64,000 nt of DNA from Rhodobacterales bacterium. Lineage in GTDB: Bacteria; Pseudomonadota; Alphaproteobacteria; Rhodobacterales; Rhodobacteraceae. A model generated the notes under the pieces. It made no database searches. It was not told the origin of the DNA and was given only the letters and a program-made list of their open reading frames with translations. This document shows, piece after piece, positions 36,333 to 44,613 of the stretch (its first letter is position 1; each line of letters starts with the position of its first letter). The stretch lies in contig PDOZ01000034.1 in NCBI GenBank assembly GCA_002747325.1, forward strand, positions 1 to 64,000, in the 5' to 3' direction. A program made the position numbers and the translations under genes.

Positions 36333-36372
36333 ATGTTCGAAAAGTGCAAGGATTTTTTCACTTAGCGAACAT
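36333..36372 (+). other. Structured glmU-glmS spacer hairpin
   Basis: ATGTTCG pairs with CGAACAT as an outer 7-bp stem and AAGTG pairs with CACTT as an inner 5-bp stem inside it, 38 bp before the glmS start. The left arm is part of a 15-base direct repeat, AAATGTTCGAAAAGT, also found in the last codons of glmU (36279-36293). It could be an attenuating or processing structure between the two genes. Confidence 0.45.
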
Positions 36373-36410
36373 GAGACCCGTGGGAAAGCGGCGGATAGAG
36401 GGGAAAAAGC

Positions 36411-38234
36411 ATGTGCGGAATTGTAGGCATTCTGGGCAATCATGAGGTCGCACCGATGCTGGTGGAGGCGCTCAGTCGGCTGGAATATCGCGGCTATGAC
36501 AGCGCGGGCATTGCCACGGTCAACCCGGAGGGGATCATGGATCGCCGCCGCGCGGTTGGCAAACTGGTGAACCTGTCCGACACCCTGGTGCATCACCCCC
36601 TGCCCGGCCATACGGGCATCGGTCATACCCGCTGGGCGACACACGGCGCCGCCACGGTCGAAAACGCCCATCCGCACGCTGCCGCGCGGGTTTCCGTCGT
36701 GCATAATGGCATCATTGAGAACTTCAAAACCCTGCGCGAAGAACTGATCGCCCAAGGGGTGAACTTTGAAAGCGACACCGACACGGAAACCGTGGTGCGG
36801 CTGGTTGAGGCCGAATTGCAAGCCGGCCTGTCGCCGAAAGAGGCGGTCGCCGCATGTCTCGCTCGGATCGAAGGCGCCTTCGCACTGGCCTTTATTTTTG
36901 CCGATGAGCCGGACCTGATGATTGCCGCGCGCCAAGGCTCGCCGCTGGCTATCGGGCATGGGGATGGCGAAATGTTCATCGGCTCCGACGCCATCGCCCT
37001 TGCGCCGATGACCGACCGGATCACATATCTGGAAGAGGGTGATTGGGCGGTGATCACCCGCGCGGGCGCGCAAGTTTTCAATGCGCAGAACCAGCCGGTT
37101 CAACGCCCGGAAAAGCGGGTTCAGCTCGACGCGGCGCGGATCGAAAAGGGCGGGCACAAACACTTCATGATGAAGGAAATTGCCGAGCAGCCCGTGGTCA
37201 TCGCCGACGTTCTGCGCGCCTATACCGGGGCGGACGGACAGCCGCAAATCGACCTGCAAGGCATTGATTTCAAAGACATTGATCGGGTCATTATCGTTGC
37301 CTGCGGCACGGCCTATTACGCGGGGCTGGTGGCGAAATACTGGTTTGAACGCTACGCCCGCCTGCCCGCCGAAATCGACGTTGCCTCCGAATTTCGCTAC
37401 CGGAATCCGCTGATTTCCGACCGCACACTGGCGGTTTTCGTCAGCCAATCGGGCGAAACCGCCGACACGCTGGCCGCGCTGAAATACGCCAAACCGCGCG
37501 CCGCCGCCGTGCTGTCGCTGATCAACGTCGCCGAAAGCTCGATTGCGCGTGAGTCGGACGTGGCGCTGCAAATCCGCGCCGGTGTCGAGGTCTCGGTTGC
37601 CTCGACGAAAGCCTTTACCTGCCAGCTCACCACCTTCCTGCTGCTGATCCTGGAAGCGGCCCGGCAGCGCGGCTCCATGCAGGCAGACGAGATTGCGCAG
37701 GCCCTGGCCGACCTCAACGGCCTGCCGGGCCTGATCAACGCGGCACTGGCCGTCGATGACGCCATCCGCGATGCATCGCGCGAATTGTCTCATGCCCGCG
37801 ATGTGCTGTTTCTGGGGCGCGGTCAGATGTTTCCCCTCGCTCTGGAAGGCGCCTTAAAACTCAAGGAAATCAGCTATATACATGCCGAGGGCTACCCGTC
37901 CGGCGAGCTGAAACACGGCCCCATCGCACTGATCGACGGAGCGACGCCGACCGTGGTTTTCGCCCCGCATGACCGGCTGTTCGACAAGACCGTTTCCAAC
38001 ATGCAGGAGGTGATGGCACGCGAGGGCAAGGTGTTGCTGGTCGCCGATCAGCGCGGCGCGCAGGAGGCGGGCGAAGGCGTTTGGCGCCATATTCCGATGC
38101 CGGAAGCGCCGGAAATGTTGCAACCGATCCTCTACGCCATCCCAGCCCAGCTCCTCGCCTACCACACCGCCAACGCCAAGGGCACCGACATTGACCAGCC
38201 GCGCAACCTCGCCAAATCGGTGACGGTGGAATGA
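36411..38234 (+). CDS. glmS: Glutamine-fructose-6-phosphate aminotransferase GlmS
   Basis: GlmS (607 aa) makes glucosamine-6-phosphate from fructose-6-phosphate and glutamine, upstream of GlmU. The catalytic Cys is residue 2 (MCGIVGILGN); GHTRWATHGAATVENAHPH and the glutaminase lid are present. Two SIS isomerase domains follow (VACGTAYYAGLVAKYWFE..., FVSQSGETADTLAALKYAK, and FLGRGQMFPLALEGALKLKEISYIHAEGYPSGELKHGP). The C-terminus ends LAKSVTVE as in the family. Its stop overlaps the AlkD-like gene start by 4 nt. Confidence 0.96.
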   Translation: MCGIVGILGNHEVAPMLVEALSRLEYRGYDSAGIATVNPEGIMDRRRAVGKLVNLSDTLVHHPLPGHTGIGHTRWATHGAATVENAHPHAAARVSVVHNGIIENFKTLREELIAQGVNFESDTDTETVVRLVEAELQAGLSPKEAVAACLARIEGAFALAFIFADEPDLMIAARQGSPLAIGHGDGEMFIGSDAIALAPMTDRITYLEEGDWAVITRAGAQVFNAQNQPVQRPEKRVQLDAARIEKGGHKHFMMKEIAEQPVVIADVLRAYTGADGQPQIDLQGIDFKDIDRVIIVACGTAYYAGLVAKYWFERYARLPAEIDVASEFRYRNPLISDRTLAVFVSQSGETADTLAALKYAKPRAAAVLSLINVAESSIARESDVALQIRAGVEVSVASTKAFTCQLTTFLLLILEAARQRGSMQADEIAQALADLNGLPGLINAALAVDDAIRDASRELSHARDVLFLGRGQMFPLALEGALKLKEISYIHAEGYPSGELKHGPIALIDGATPTVVFAPHDRLFDKTVSNMQEVMAREGKVLLVADQRGAQEAGEGVWRHIPMPEAPEMLQPILYAIPAQLLAYHTANAKGTDIDQPRNLAKSVTVE

Positions 38235-38923
38235 CCCCGGAGGCGGCACTGGCGGCGATTCGGGAACGGGCAGAGCCGGGGCGCGCGGCGGATATGGCGC
38301 ATTACCACAAGCAAAGCCGCGAGGTGATCGGCGTGTCGGTGCCCGCGCTGACCGAACTGGCCACCGAATGGCGGCGCGCTTTGAGCGTCGAGGAGCGGGT
38401 AGCGCTGGCCCGCGCGCTGTGGGACACGGATATTTTCGAAGCCCGGATCGGCGCCGCGAAACTCCTGACGCAAGCCCGGATCCGGCCCGACGCGGCGGTC
38501 TGGGAACTGATCCAGAGCTGGGTGCCGGAATTCGACAGCTGGGCCATCGCGGACCATGCCTGCAAGGCGGGGGAAAGGCGGCTGAAAGCGGCGCCGGAGC
38601 GGCTGGACGATGTCGAACCGTGGACCCGATCGGAGCATATGTGGACCCGCCGCGCCGCGCTGGTCATCACCCTGCCGTGGGCGAGCCTACCCAACCCGAA
38701 GCCCGCGGAAATCGCCGCGCGGGAACGGATTTTGGGCTGGGCGGCGGGCTATGTGCCGGACCAGGAATGGTTCATTCAGAAGGCGATTGCGTGGTGGCTG
38801 CGAACGCTGTCTAAACACGACCCGGAGCGGGTTGCCGCCTTTCTCGACAGCCACGGCACCGCCATGAAACCCTTCGCCCGCAAAGAGGCGGGGAAATATA
38901 TAAAACACGCCCCTTCTTCTTAG
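38231..38923 (+). CDS. AlkD-like DNA alkylation repair protein (HEAT repeats)
   Basis: A 230-aa all-helical HEAT-repeat protein. Family blocks include VSVPALTELATEW, LWDTDIFEARIGAAKLLTQ, the central SWAIADHACKA, MWTRRAALVITLPW, and FIQKAIAWWLRTLSKHDPERVAAFLD. The AlkD family removes positively charged alkylated bases. Asp, Trp and Arg residues expected in the DNA-facing groove are present by eye. It is coupled to glmS through ATGA, and the transcript probably ends in the tandem hairpins that follow. Confidence 0.85.
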   Translation: MTPEAALAAIRERAEPGRAADMAHYHKQSREVIGVSVPALTELATEWRRALSVEERVALARALWDTDIFEARIGAAKLLTQARIRPDAAVWELIQSWVPEFDSWAIADHACKAGERRLKAAPERLDDVEPWTRSEHMWTRRAALVITLPWASLPNPKPAEIAARERILGWAAGYVPDQEWFIQKAIAWWLRTLSKHDPERVAAFLDSHGTAMKPFARKEAGKYIKHAPSS

Positions 38924-38939
38924 GGAAAATACTCCACGG

Positions 38940-39099
38940 GGGTCTGGGGGTGTGAAACCCCCAGCTATCGTGTGGGTCTGGGGGTGTGAAACCCCCAGCT
39001 ATCGTGTGGGTCTGGGGGTGTGAAACCCCCAGCTATCGTGCGGGTCTGGGGTGTGAAACCCCCAGCTATAATGTGGGGCTGGCGGGAAACCCCCAGCGA
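38940..39099. repeat. Five tandem 34-bp hairpin units
   Basis: The unit GGGTCTGGGGGTGTGAAACC... has a period of 34 bp (three perfect or near-perfect copies, a fourth of 33 bp, and a fifth degenerate copy). Each contains CTGGGGGT / ACCCCCAG around a GTGAA loop. The array lies between convergent genes and could act as a reinforced transcription barrier. A miniature element has inserted into the last unit. Confidence 0.88.
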
Positions 39100-39210
39100 T
39101 AGCGGAACCGCTTTAATCTGCACCATAAAGCATCAAAATCCGCGCTCGAAATCAGCAAGATGCTGACCCAAAGACAGAGAGTTTTGATTCAGATTTAACG
39201 ATTTCCACCC
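39100..39210 (+). mobile_element. IS630-derived MITE, copy 4 (111 bp)
   Basis: Left end TAGCGGAACCGCTTTAATCT, right end ATTTAACGATTTCCACCC followed by TA. The interior has CGCGCTCGAAATCAGCA, GATGCTGACCC and AGAGTTTTGATTCAG in the family order. It is the most diverged copy at its ends. It abuts the tandem hairpin array. Confidence 0.78.
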
Positions 39211-39234
39211 TAAACCGTTGATTTAGAATAGAGA

Positions 39235-39708
39235 TTACTGCCGAAAAACATCAACCTCATGCAGCCCGGCCAGCCCGACACCGAGCAGGCGCAGTGCCGG
39301 AAGCGATATGCGGCTGCCCGCGCCCGCAGCGGCATCTATCGGGCGCAGTTCGACCTGCACCGACTTGCCCGTCGCCACCGAAACCACCCGCCCCGGCGCC
39401 ACCGCATCGACCAGCGGCGTTTCCAGCCAGAAGCCCGGATCCGCCGGATTGCCCAGCGTCGCCACGCTGCGCCCAAGCTTCGCACCGCCCGCCGGTCGCG
39501 CGGTGGCGGCGGCGCGTTCTTCGGCCGTGGTAGTGTCAAACTCCTCCACCGTGTTGGCGCCCGCGGGCGGGGCCTCGGCGTTGTCCGGGCGCGCCTCTGG
39601 CCGCGCCATCCCGTCCGGCGGCGAAGCATTACCCCCCGAATCCGCACCCAATTCGGCGCAGGCGGTGAGAAGAAGCGGGGCCAAAAGGCATAGATACAAG
39701 ACACGCAT
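39235..39708 (-). CDS. Lipoprotein of unknown function
   Basis: A 157-aa lipoprotein; [17 protein letters not shown] is a signal peptide with lipobox LTAC, Cys 17 being the acylation site. A long Ala/Pro/Glu-rich linker (about residues 22-75) is followed by a compact domain with [41 protein letters not shown]. That domain recalls a small conserved lipoprotein family found in Rhodobacterales. It is divergent from moaA. Confidence 0.72.
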   Translation of the reverse strand: MRVLYLCLLAPLLLTACAELGADSGGNASPPDGMARPEARPDNAEAPPAGANTVEEFDTTTAEERAAATARPAGGAKLGRSVATLGNPADPGFWLETPLVDAVAPGRVVSVATGKSVQVELRPIDAAAGAGSRISLPALRLLGVGLAGLHEVDVFRQ

Positions 39709-39789
39709 GCCGCAAAGTTACGCCGAAACAGCCGTCAAAACAATGGGGCTTTCGCTTGTAGCGGGCGGGTTTTCGCCGTAGACTCAGGC

Positions 39790-40800
39790 ATGTCGTGTTC
39801 ATCCCTCATTGACCCGTTTCAGCGCCCGATCACCTATCTCCGACTTTCGGTGACGGATCGTTGCGATTTCCGCTGCACCTATTGCATGGCGGAACACATG
39901 ACCTTCCTGCCCAAACGCGAATTGCTGACGCTGGAAGAACTGGACCGCCTCGCCACGGCCTTCATCCGCCTTGGGGTGCGCAAATTGCGGGTAACAGGGG
40001 GGGAGCCGTTGGTGCGGCGCGACATCGTGGACTTCTTTCATCTCGCCGGGCGGCATTTGAAAACCGGGGCGCTGGACGAGCTGACGATCACCACCAATGG
40101 CAGCCAGCTGACCCGCCATGCCGAAGAGCTTTGGCGCGCCGGGGTGCGGCGTCTCAACATTTCGCTCGACACGCTGGACCCGCGCAAATTCACCGAGATC
40201 ACCCGCATCGGGCAGTTGAAAAAGGTCATGGACGGGATCGAGGTGGCGCGCGAAATCGGCTTTGGCATCAAGATTAACGCGGTAGCGCTGAAGAGCTTCA
40301 ACGAGGACGAGTTGTTTACCATGCTCGACTGGGCGCAGCGCGGCGGCATGACCATGACCTTCATCGAGGTGATGCCGATGGGGGACATGGAGGAGCAGGT
40401 GCGGCTGGGGCAGTATTGGCCCCTGTCGGAACTGCGCGGCGAGTTGGAAAAACGCTTTACCGTCACGCCCTTGGCCGAGCGCACCGGGGGGCCGGCGCGC
40501 TATGTGCGGCTGGAAGAAACCGGGCAGAAGGTCGGTTTCATCACCCCGCTGACGCATAATTTCTGCGAAAGCTGCAACCGGGTGCGGCTGACCTGCACCG
40601 GCGAGTTGTTTACCTGTCTTGGACAGGAGGGCAAATCAGAGTTGCGCGAGGTTCTGCGCGCCCATCCGAACAATGACGCGGTGCTGGAAGAGGCGATCCG
40701 CGCGGCGATTGCGCTCAAACCCGCCGGGCATGATTTCGACTATTCGCGGCAGGGCGTTGGCGGGCAAATGTCCCGGCATATGAGCCACACCGGCGGCTGA
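39790..40800 (+). CDS. moaA: GTP 3',8-cyclase MoaA
   Basis: MoaA (336 aa) is the radical-SAM enzyme that starts molybdenum cofactor synthesis from GTP. The N-terminal cluster motif is CDFRCTYC (Cx3Cx2C, near residues 25-32). The C-terminal second cluster is [21 protein letters not shown]. The GG dipeptide at the very end (MSHTGG), needed for activity, is present. [10 protein letters not shown] and [12 protein letters not shown] are further family blocks. It converges with an argE-like gene after 8 bp. Confidence 0.95.
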   Translation: MSCSSLIDPFQRPITYLRLSVTDRCDFRCTYCMAEHMTFLPKRELLTLEELDRLATAFIRLGVRKLRVTGGEPLVRRDIVDFFHLAGRHLKTGALDELTITTNGSQLTRHAEELWRAGVRRLNISLDTLDPRKFTEITRIGQLKKVMDGIEVAREIGFGIKINAVALKSFNEDELFTMLDWAQRGGMTMTFIEVMPMGDMEEQVRLGQYWPLSELRGELEKRFTVTPLAERTGGPARYVRLEETGQKVGFITPLTHNFCESCNRVRLTCTGELFTCLGQEGKSELREVLRAHPNNDAVLEEAIRAAIALKPAGHDFDYSRQGVGGQMSRHMSHTGG

Positions 40801-40808
40801 TTGCCACC

Positions 40809-41966
40809 TTACGCCGCCAATCCGTCCAGCAAATCGCGGGCGAATTTCAGCCCCGCCTCAAACTGCGCCACGCTGAGAAACTCGTCCGGCTGATGCGCCT
40901 GTGCGATGTTGCCCGGCCCGCAGACCACGGCGGAATACCCGCCCTCCTGAAACTGCCCGGCCTCGGTGGCGTAACTCACCACATGGGTTTCGTTGTCCCC
41001 GGTCAGGCGGCGCGCCAGCACCTCCGCCGCGCCGTTTGTCTCGGGCACCAGCGGCGGCACGTTGAACGTGACCTCCGTATCAATCCGCGCGCCCGCATGC
41101 ACCGCCTGCATTTCCGCCTCCAGCGCCCGCACCGCGCGCAGATACCGCTCCTGCCAATCGGCAAGGCTTTCCCCCGGAACGCAGCGCATATCCATGTTGA
41201 ACCGCATGTCCTTCGCCGTGATATTATCCGCCGTGCCGCCATGCGCGGTACCAACATGGGCCGTGGTATAGGGCGGATCGAATGGCGCGGCCAAGGCGCT
41301 CGGACGCGCCGCCCGCCCCTCGGCATTCACCCGATTGGCCCAGTCGATCAGCTTCGCGCCCTCCATCACAGCACTCACCCCCCGATCAAGGATCGAGGAA
41401 TGCACCTCATGCCCGATGAGATGCGTGGCGATGCCAATCGTGCCCTTATGCCCGCTGACCACGCGCATTTCCGACGGTTCGCCAATGAACGCCGCCCCCG
41501 CTTTCGGCAGGTCCGCCATGGCAGCAATCAATTCCGGCGCGGCGAGGCAGCCCAATTCCTCGTCGTATGAAATCGCCAGTTGCAAGGGCCGCGAAAGCGC
41601 CATTTTCGAAGCCCTGGCCGCAGCATAGAGCATAATCGTTAAGAAACCCTTCATGTCACAGGTGCCCCGGCCAAAAAATTTGCCGTCCTGTTCGGTGAGC
41701 GTGAACGGATCCGTCGACCAGTCCTGCCCCGCCACCGGCACCACGTCCGAATGGGCCGACAACAGCACCCCGCCCGCGACATCCGGCCCGATCTGCGCAA
41801 ACAGGCTGGCCTTTTGCCCGTCCGCCGAGGGCACACGCTGCGCGGCGATGCCGTGGGCCGACAAATAGGCCTCGACCCAGTCGATCAGCGGCAGGTTGGA
41901 GCGGTCGGAGGTGGTGTCAAAGCCTACCAGCCGGGCGAGGATGTCTTTCGGGGTCATCTGTTCCAT
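40809..41966 (-). CDS. argE: Acetylornithine deacetylase (M20 family)
   Basis: A 385-aa Zn/Co hydrolase that releases acetate from N-acetylornithine in arginine synthesis. Metal ligands are His in [10 protein letters not shown], Asp in [11 protein letters not shown], Glu-Glu in [10 protein letters not shown], Glu in FIGEPSEM, and a late His in [12 protein letters not shown]. The dimerisation domain lies between about residues 180 and 290. The ATG at 41966 has GAGGG upstream. Other M20 peptidases are similar, so the exact substrate is likely but not certain. Confidence 0.87.
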   Translation of the reverse strand: MEQMTPKDILARLVGFDTTSDRSNLPLIDWVEAYLSAHGIAAQRVPSADGQKASLFAQIGPDVAGGVLLSAHSDVVPVAGQDWSTDPFTLTEQDGKFFGRGTCDMKGFLTIMLYAAARASKMALSRPLQLAISYDEELGCLAAPELIAAMADLPKAGAAFIGEPSEMRVVSGHKGTIGIATHLIGHEVHSSILDRGVSAVMEGAKLIDWANRVNAEGRAARPSALAAPFDPPYTTAHVGTAHGGTADNITAKDMRFNMDMRCVPGESLADWQERYLRAVRALEAEMQAVHAGARIDTEVTFNVPPLVPETNGAAEVLARRLTGDNETHVVSYATEAGQFQEGGYSAVVCGPGNIAQAHQPDEFLSVAQFEAGLKFARDLLDGLAA

Positions 41967-42028
41967 GCCCGACCCTCGCACGCCGCCGCCCCCTTGAAAA
42001 CCCCTTTCCGCGCGGGTACCCAAGCCGC

Positions 42029-42670
42029 ATGTCCCGTCTGATCCTGTTCAACAAACCGCACGGCGTCCTGAGCCAGTTTACCGATGCGAAAAGCCCGACC
42101 CAACGGGCCACCCTTTCGGATTTCATCGACATTCCAAAGGTTTATCCGGCGGGTCGGCTGGACCGCGACAGCGAGGGGCTGTTGATCCTGACCGATGACG
42201 GCGCGTTGCAGGCGCGCATCAGCAACCCGCGTTTCAAGCTGGAAAAGACCTATCTGGTGCAGGTGGAAGGCGCGCCGACGGGGCGGGATATGGAACCGTT
42301 GCGCAAGGGGGTGACGTTGAAAGATGGCCCGACCCGTCCGGCCCGCGCCCGCCTGATCGACCCGCCTGCCCTCTGGCCGCGCAATCCCCCGGTGCGACAC
42401 CGCGAAAGCGTGCCGGATCGCTGGCTGGAAATCACCATTTCCGAAGGCCGCAACCGACAGGTGCGCCGCATGACCGCCGCCATCGGCTTCCCGACCCTGC
42501 GGCTGGTGCGCGTGCGCGTCGGGCCGTGGGAATTAGCGGATCTGAAGCCCGGCACATGGTGCGAAAGCCCCCTGCGTCCCGCCCCGCCGCGCCGGTCTAC
42601 TTTGCGGCTAAATGCCCCCGGCGCGCCGGCGACCCACGCCCGAAAACCACGGCATAAACCACGGAAATAG
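42029..42670 (+). CDS. RluE-type 23S rRNA pseudouridine synthase
   Basis: A 213-aa member of the RsuA/RluB/E/F family without an S4 domain, as in RluE. The N-terminal [16 protein letters not shown] and catalytic Asp in [20 protein letters not shown] are diagnostic. [11 protein letters not shown] and [27 protein letters not shown] complete the fold. The C-terminus carries a basic extension ([10 protein letters not shown]). Target position in rRNA is not deducible here. Confidence 0.9.
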   Translation: MSRLILFNKPHGVLSQFTDAKSPTQRATLSDFIDIPKVYPAGRLDRDSEGLLILTDDGALQARISNPRFKLEKTYLVQVEGAPTGRDMEPLRKGVTLKDGPTRPARARLIDPPALWPRNPPVRHRESVPDRWLEITISEGRNRQVRRMTAAIGFPTLRLVRVRVGPWELADLKPGTWCESPLRPAPPRRSTLRLNAPGAPATHARKPRHKPRK

Positions 42671-42679
42671 GAGGAAATT

Positions 42680-43689
42680 ATGAAGATTTTCACCGATGAC
42701 GACCTGCAAACGATTGACCTGTCCAAAGCGGCCCAAGCCCTGCGCCGCTTTGTAACCGACGCCGCTGCCGGGCGCACCATCTCCCCCGCCCGCCACGGCA
42801 TCAACCTCGACCCGGACCATCTGATCCTCACCGCCGGCGGCGATGCTGCCCATTTCGGCTTTCGCAGTTACAGCACCCGCCCCGGACTGATCCGCGCGCG
42901 CGAAGATCAACTCGTCGCCGCCTGGTGCCGCGAGACCCATCGCCTGCGCGCCATTGCGGTCGGCGATATGGAGCAGAAATCGCTAAATTTGAAACAAAAT
43001 TCGCTGCCTCTCCATCAGCATTCTGCTGATTTCGAACGCGAATTTTAATGCTTGATGTTACAGATTAAAGCGATTTCGCTCTGGGCGCGTGGCGCACCGG
43101 GCTGCTGGGCGCGTTGGGCTATGAAGCGCTGGCGCCGCACGGCAGCGGCACCTGCGGCGTGATCGGCACCGGATTGCAGGCATTCACCCAATGCCGCGCC
43201 ATCGCCGCGCTTGGCCAACCCGCCCGCTTTCGCATCTATTCCCGCAGCCCCGAAAACCGCGCCGCTTTTGCCGCAAAGCTGCAACGCGATACCGGCATTG
43301 CGACACAGGCGGCAGACAGCGCGCAGGAGGTAGTTGAACAGGCCGACAGCCTGCTGGTGGCCACCAATGCGAGCCAGCCGGTATTCAACATGGCATGGCT
43401 GGAGCGCTGCCGTCATGTCACGACATTGGGGCCGAAATTCACCGACCGGCACGAAGTCTCGCCCGCCATTGCAGACTGGGCCGAAATCATCCTGTCCGAC
43501 AGCCCACAACAAATTGCAGCGCAGGGGGACAAACACTTCCTGCACGGATCGGGACATCTGACGCGGGTGCAGCATCTGGGCCATGCGCTAGCCCAGCCGG
43601 ACCCGGCAGCAAAACAACGCCGCTCCTTGTTCCTGTCCGCCGGGCTATCGGGCACAGAAGTCGCGCTTCTGGCGGCACTGGCCGCATAA
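42680..43689 (+). pseudogene. Ornithine cyclodeaminase-family gene split by a 111-bp element
   Basis: The 5' part (MKIFTDDDLQTIDLSKAAQAL... to AIAVGDM) and the 3' part (GAWRTGLLGALGYEALAPHGSGTCGVIGTGLQAFTQ...) are the two pieces of an ornithine cyclodeaminase / mu-crystallin-type enzyme. The Rossmann motif GVIGTGLQA lies in the second piece. Deleting 42971-43081 plus one TG rejoins them in frame as a 298-aa protein with no other lesion. As it stands the first piece reads into the element and stops at 43048. The clean state suggests a recent insertion. Confidence 0.88.
42971..43081 (-). mobile_element. IS630-derived MITE, copy 5 (111 bp), inside an ornithine cyclodeaminase gene
   Basis: Left end GAGCAGAAATCGCTAAATTT, right end AAAGCGATTTCGCTC, flanked by TG on both sides (42969-42970 and 43082-43083). 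TG instead of the usual TA is also seen at the right side of the IS end at 116. It is the same length and orientation as the copy in the DUF1697 gene, and these two share CTGCCTCTCCATCAG and GCTGATTTCGAACGCG in their interiors. Confidence 0.88.
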
Positions 43690-43693
43690 AAAA

Positions 43694-43714
43694 CCCCGCC
43701 GAAGCGGGGCTTTT
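43694..43714 (+). terminator. Rho-independent terminator after the cyclodeaminase gene
   Basis: CCCCGC-CGAA-GCGGGG followed by CTTTT, 4 bp past the stop codon. Confidence 0.8.
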
Positions 43715-43736
43715 GGGAGCGAGAGCGATGCAATGT

Positions 43737-43833
43737 GTTAACATTAAAAGCGTTAACCTTAACGCATTAACCATAATCTTCTGATTAACCTTAACGCATT
43801 AACCTTAACAGCCACACGGTTAATGCGTTAATC
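43737..43833. repeat. GTTAACCTTAACGC-type repeats upstream of fosX
   Basis: At least five copies of a TTAACCTTAACGC-like motif, some inverted (GGTTAATGCGTTAAT), between the cyclodeaminase terminator and the fosX ribosome site. The motif is the reverse complement of that in the array at 27401-27496. Confidence 0.75.
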
Positions 43834-43861
43834 TACTAAAGAGAGACAGGGAGACCGTCCA

Positions 43862-44266
43862 ATGGTTCAGGGCTTAAGCCATATAACCTTCATCGTCCGC
43901 GATCTCGACAAAATGGAAGCCGTTCTCACCAGCATTTTGGACGCGAAGAAGATTTACGACAGTGGCGACAAGACCTTTTCGATTGCCAAAGAACGGTTCT
44001 TCGATATTGGCGGCATCTGGGTGGCGATCATGGAAGGCGCCGCCTTACCAGACAAAACCTATAACCACATTGCATTCAGCATGGCCGCAAACGAATATGA
44101 TCACAAACTTCAGCAAATAAAATCCCTCGGTCTTGAGGTGCGCGAAGGGCGTTCCCGCGTTACAGGCGAGGGGCAATCCATTTACTTCTATGATTACGAC
44201 AACCACCTGTTTGAACTGCATACCGGCACGTTAGAAGAACGGTTAAAGCAGTACGAAAAGGCGTAA
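43862..44266 (+). CDS. fosX: FosX-type fosfomycin resistance protein
   Basis: A 134-aa vicinal-oxygen-chelate enzyme; FosX opens the fosfomycin epoxide with water using Mn2+. Metal ligands are His 7 (LSHITFIV), His in YNHIAFSM and Glu in NHLFELHTGTLEERLKQYE. SGDKTFSIAKERFF, WVAIMEGAALPDKTYNH and GEGQSIYFYDYDNHLFELH follow FosX closely, and the hydrolase-type Glu is expected in IMEG. Codons are visibly more AT-rich than in the neighbouring genes. It lies between two repeat arrays and next to a MITE-split gene, so acquisition by transfer is likely. Activity is not proven. Confidence 0.88.
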   Translation: MVQGLSHITFIVRDLDKMEAVLTSILDAKKIYDSGDKTFSIAKERFFDIGGIWVAIMEGAALPDKTYNHIAFSMAANEYDHKLQQIKSLGLEVREGRSRVTGEGQSIYFYDYDNHLFELHTGTLEERLKQYEKA

Positions 44267-44273
44267 AACAACC

Positions 44274-44324
44274 TTCAACGCATAAAAAGCTTCAACGCTT
44301 CAAAAGCTTCAACGCATAAAAAGC
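44274..44324. repeat. Three tandem 17-bp units after fosX
   Basis: TTCAACGCATAAAAAGC occurs at 44274-44290 and 44308-44324, with the variant TTCAACGCTTCAAAAGC between them. The last unit runs into the fosX terminator stem. Confidence 0.85.
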
Positions 44325-44343
44325 CCCGCCGAAGCGGGGCTTT
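44323..44343 (+). terminator. Rho-independent terminator of fosX
   Basis: GCCCCGC-CGAA-GCGGGGC followed by TTTAT. The stem is nearly the same as the one after the cyclodeaminase pseudogene. Confidence 0.8.
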
Positions 44344-44356
44344 ATAGAGATGCGGT

Positions 44357-44575
44357 GTGTTAACCATAACGGGAATGATTGCCCTAAGCGCTGCGCGTTA
44401 CCCTTGACGCATCTTGGTTAACGTCGGCGTTTCTTGGTTAACACTGCGCCGTTAACCTTAACGCAGCACCATTAACCTTAACGCGATACCGTTATTAACC
44501 TTAACACGACGCCGTTGTTAACCCTAACGCGACGGGGTTAACCTTAACACGCTTACTCTTCAAGCATCGTTAACG
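44357..44575. repeat. GTTAACCTTAACGC-type repeat array downstream of fosX
   Basis: About eight motif copies in roughly 200 bp. The right part has a near-regular 20-24-bp period (GCCGTTAACCTTAACGCAGC, ATTAACCTTAACGCGATACC, ATTAACCTTAACACGACG, TTAACCCTAACGCGACGGGG). It fills the gap between the fosX terminator and the pntB stop; no gene is seen in it. Confidence 0.78.
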
Positions 44576-44613
44576 TCACCCCGTCGTCATTAGTTCCCTT
44601 CTTACATCCCCGC

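Noticed and set aside
38940..39099. Possible CRISPR array
   Set aside because: The 34-bp units are contiguous copies with no unique spacers and each unit is one hairpin; no cas genes are seen.
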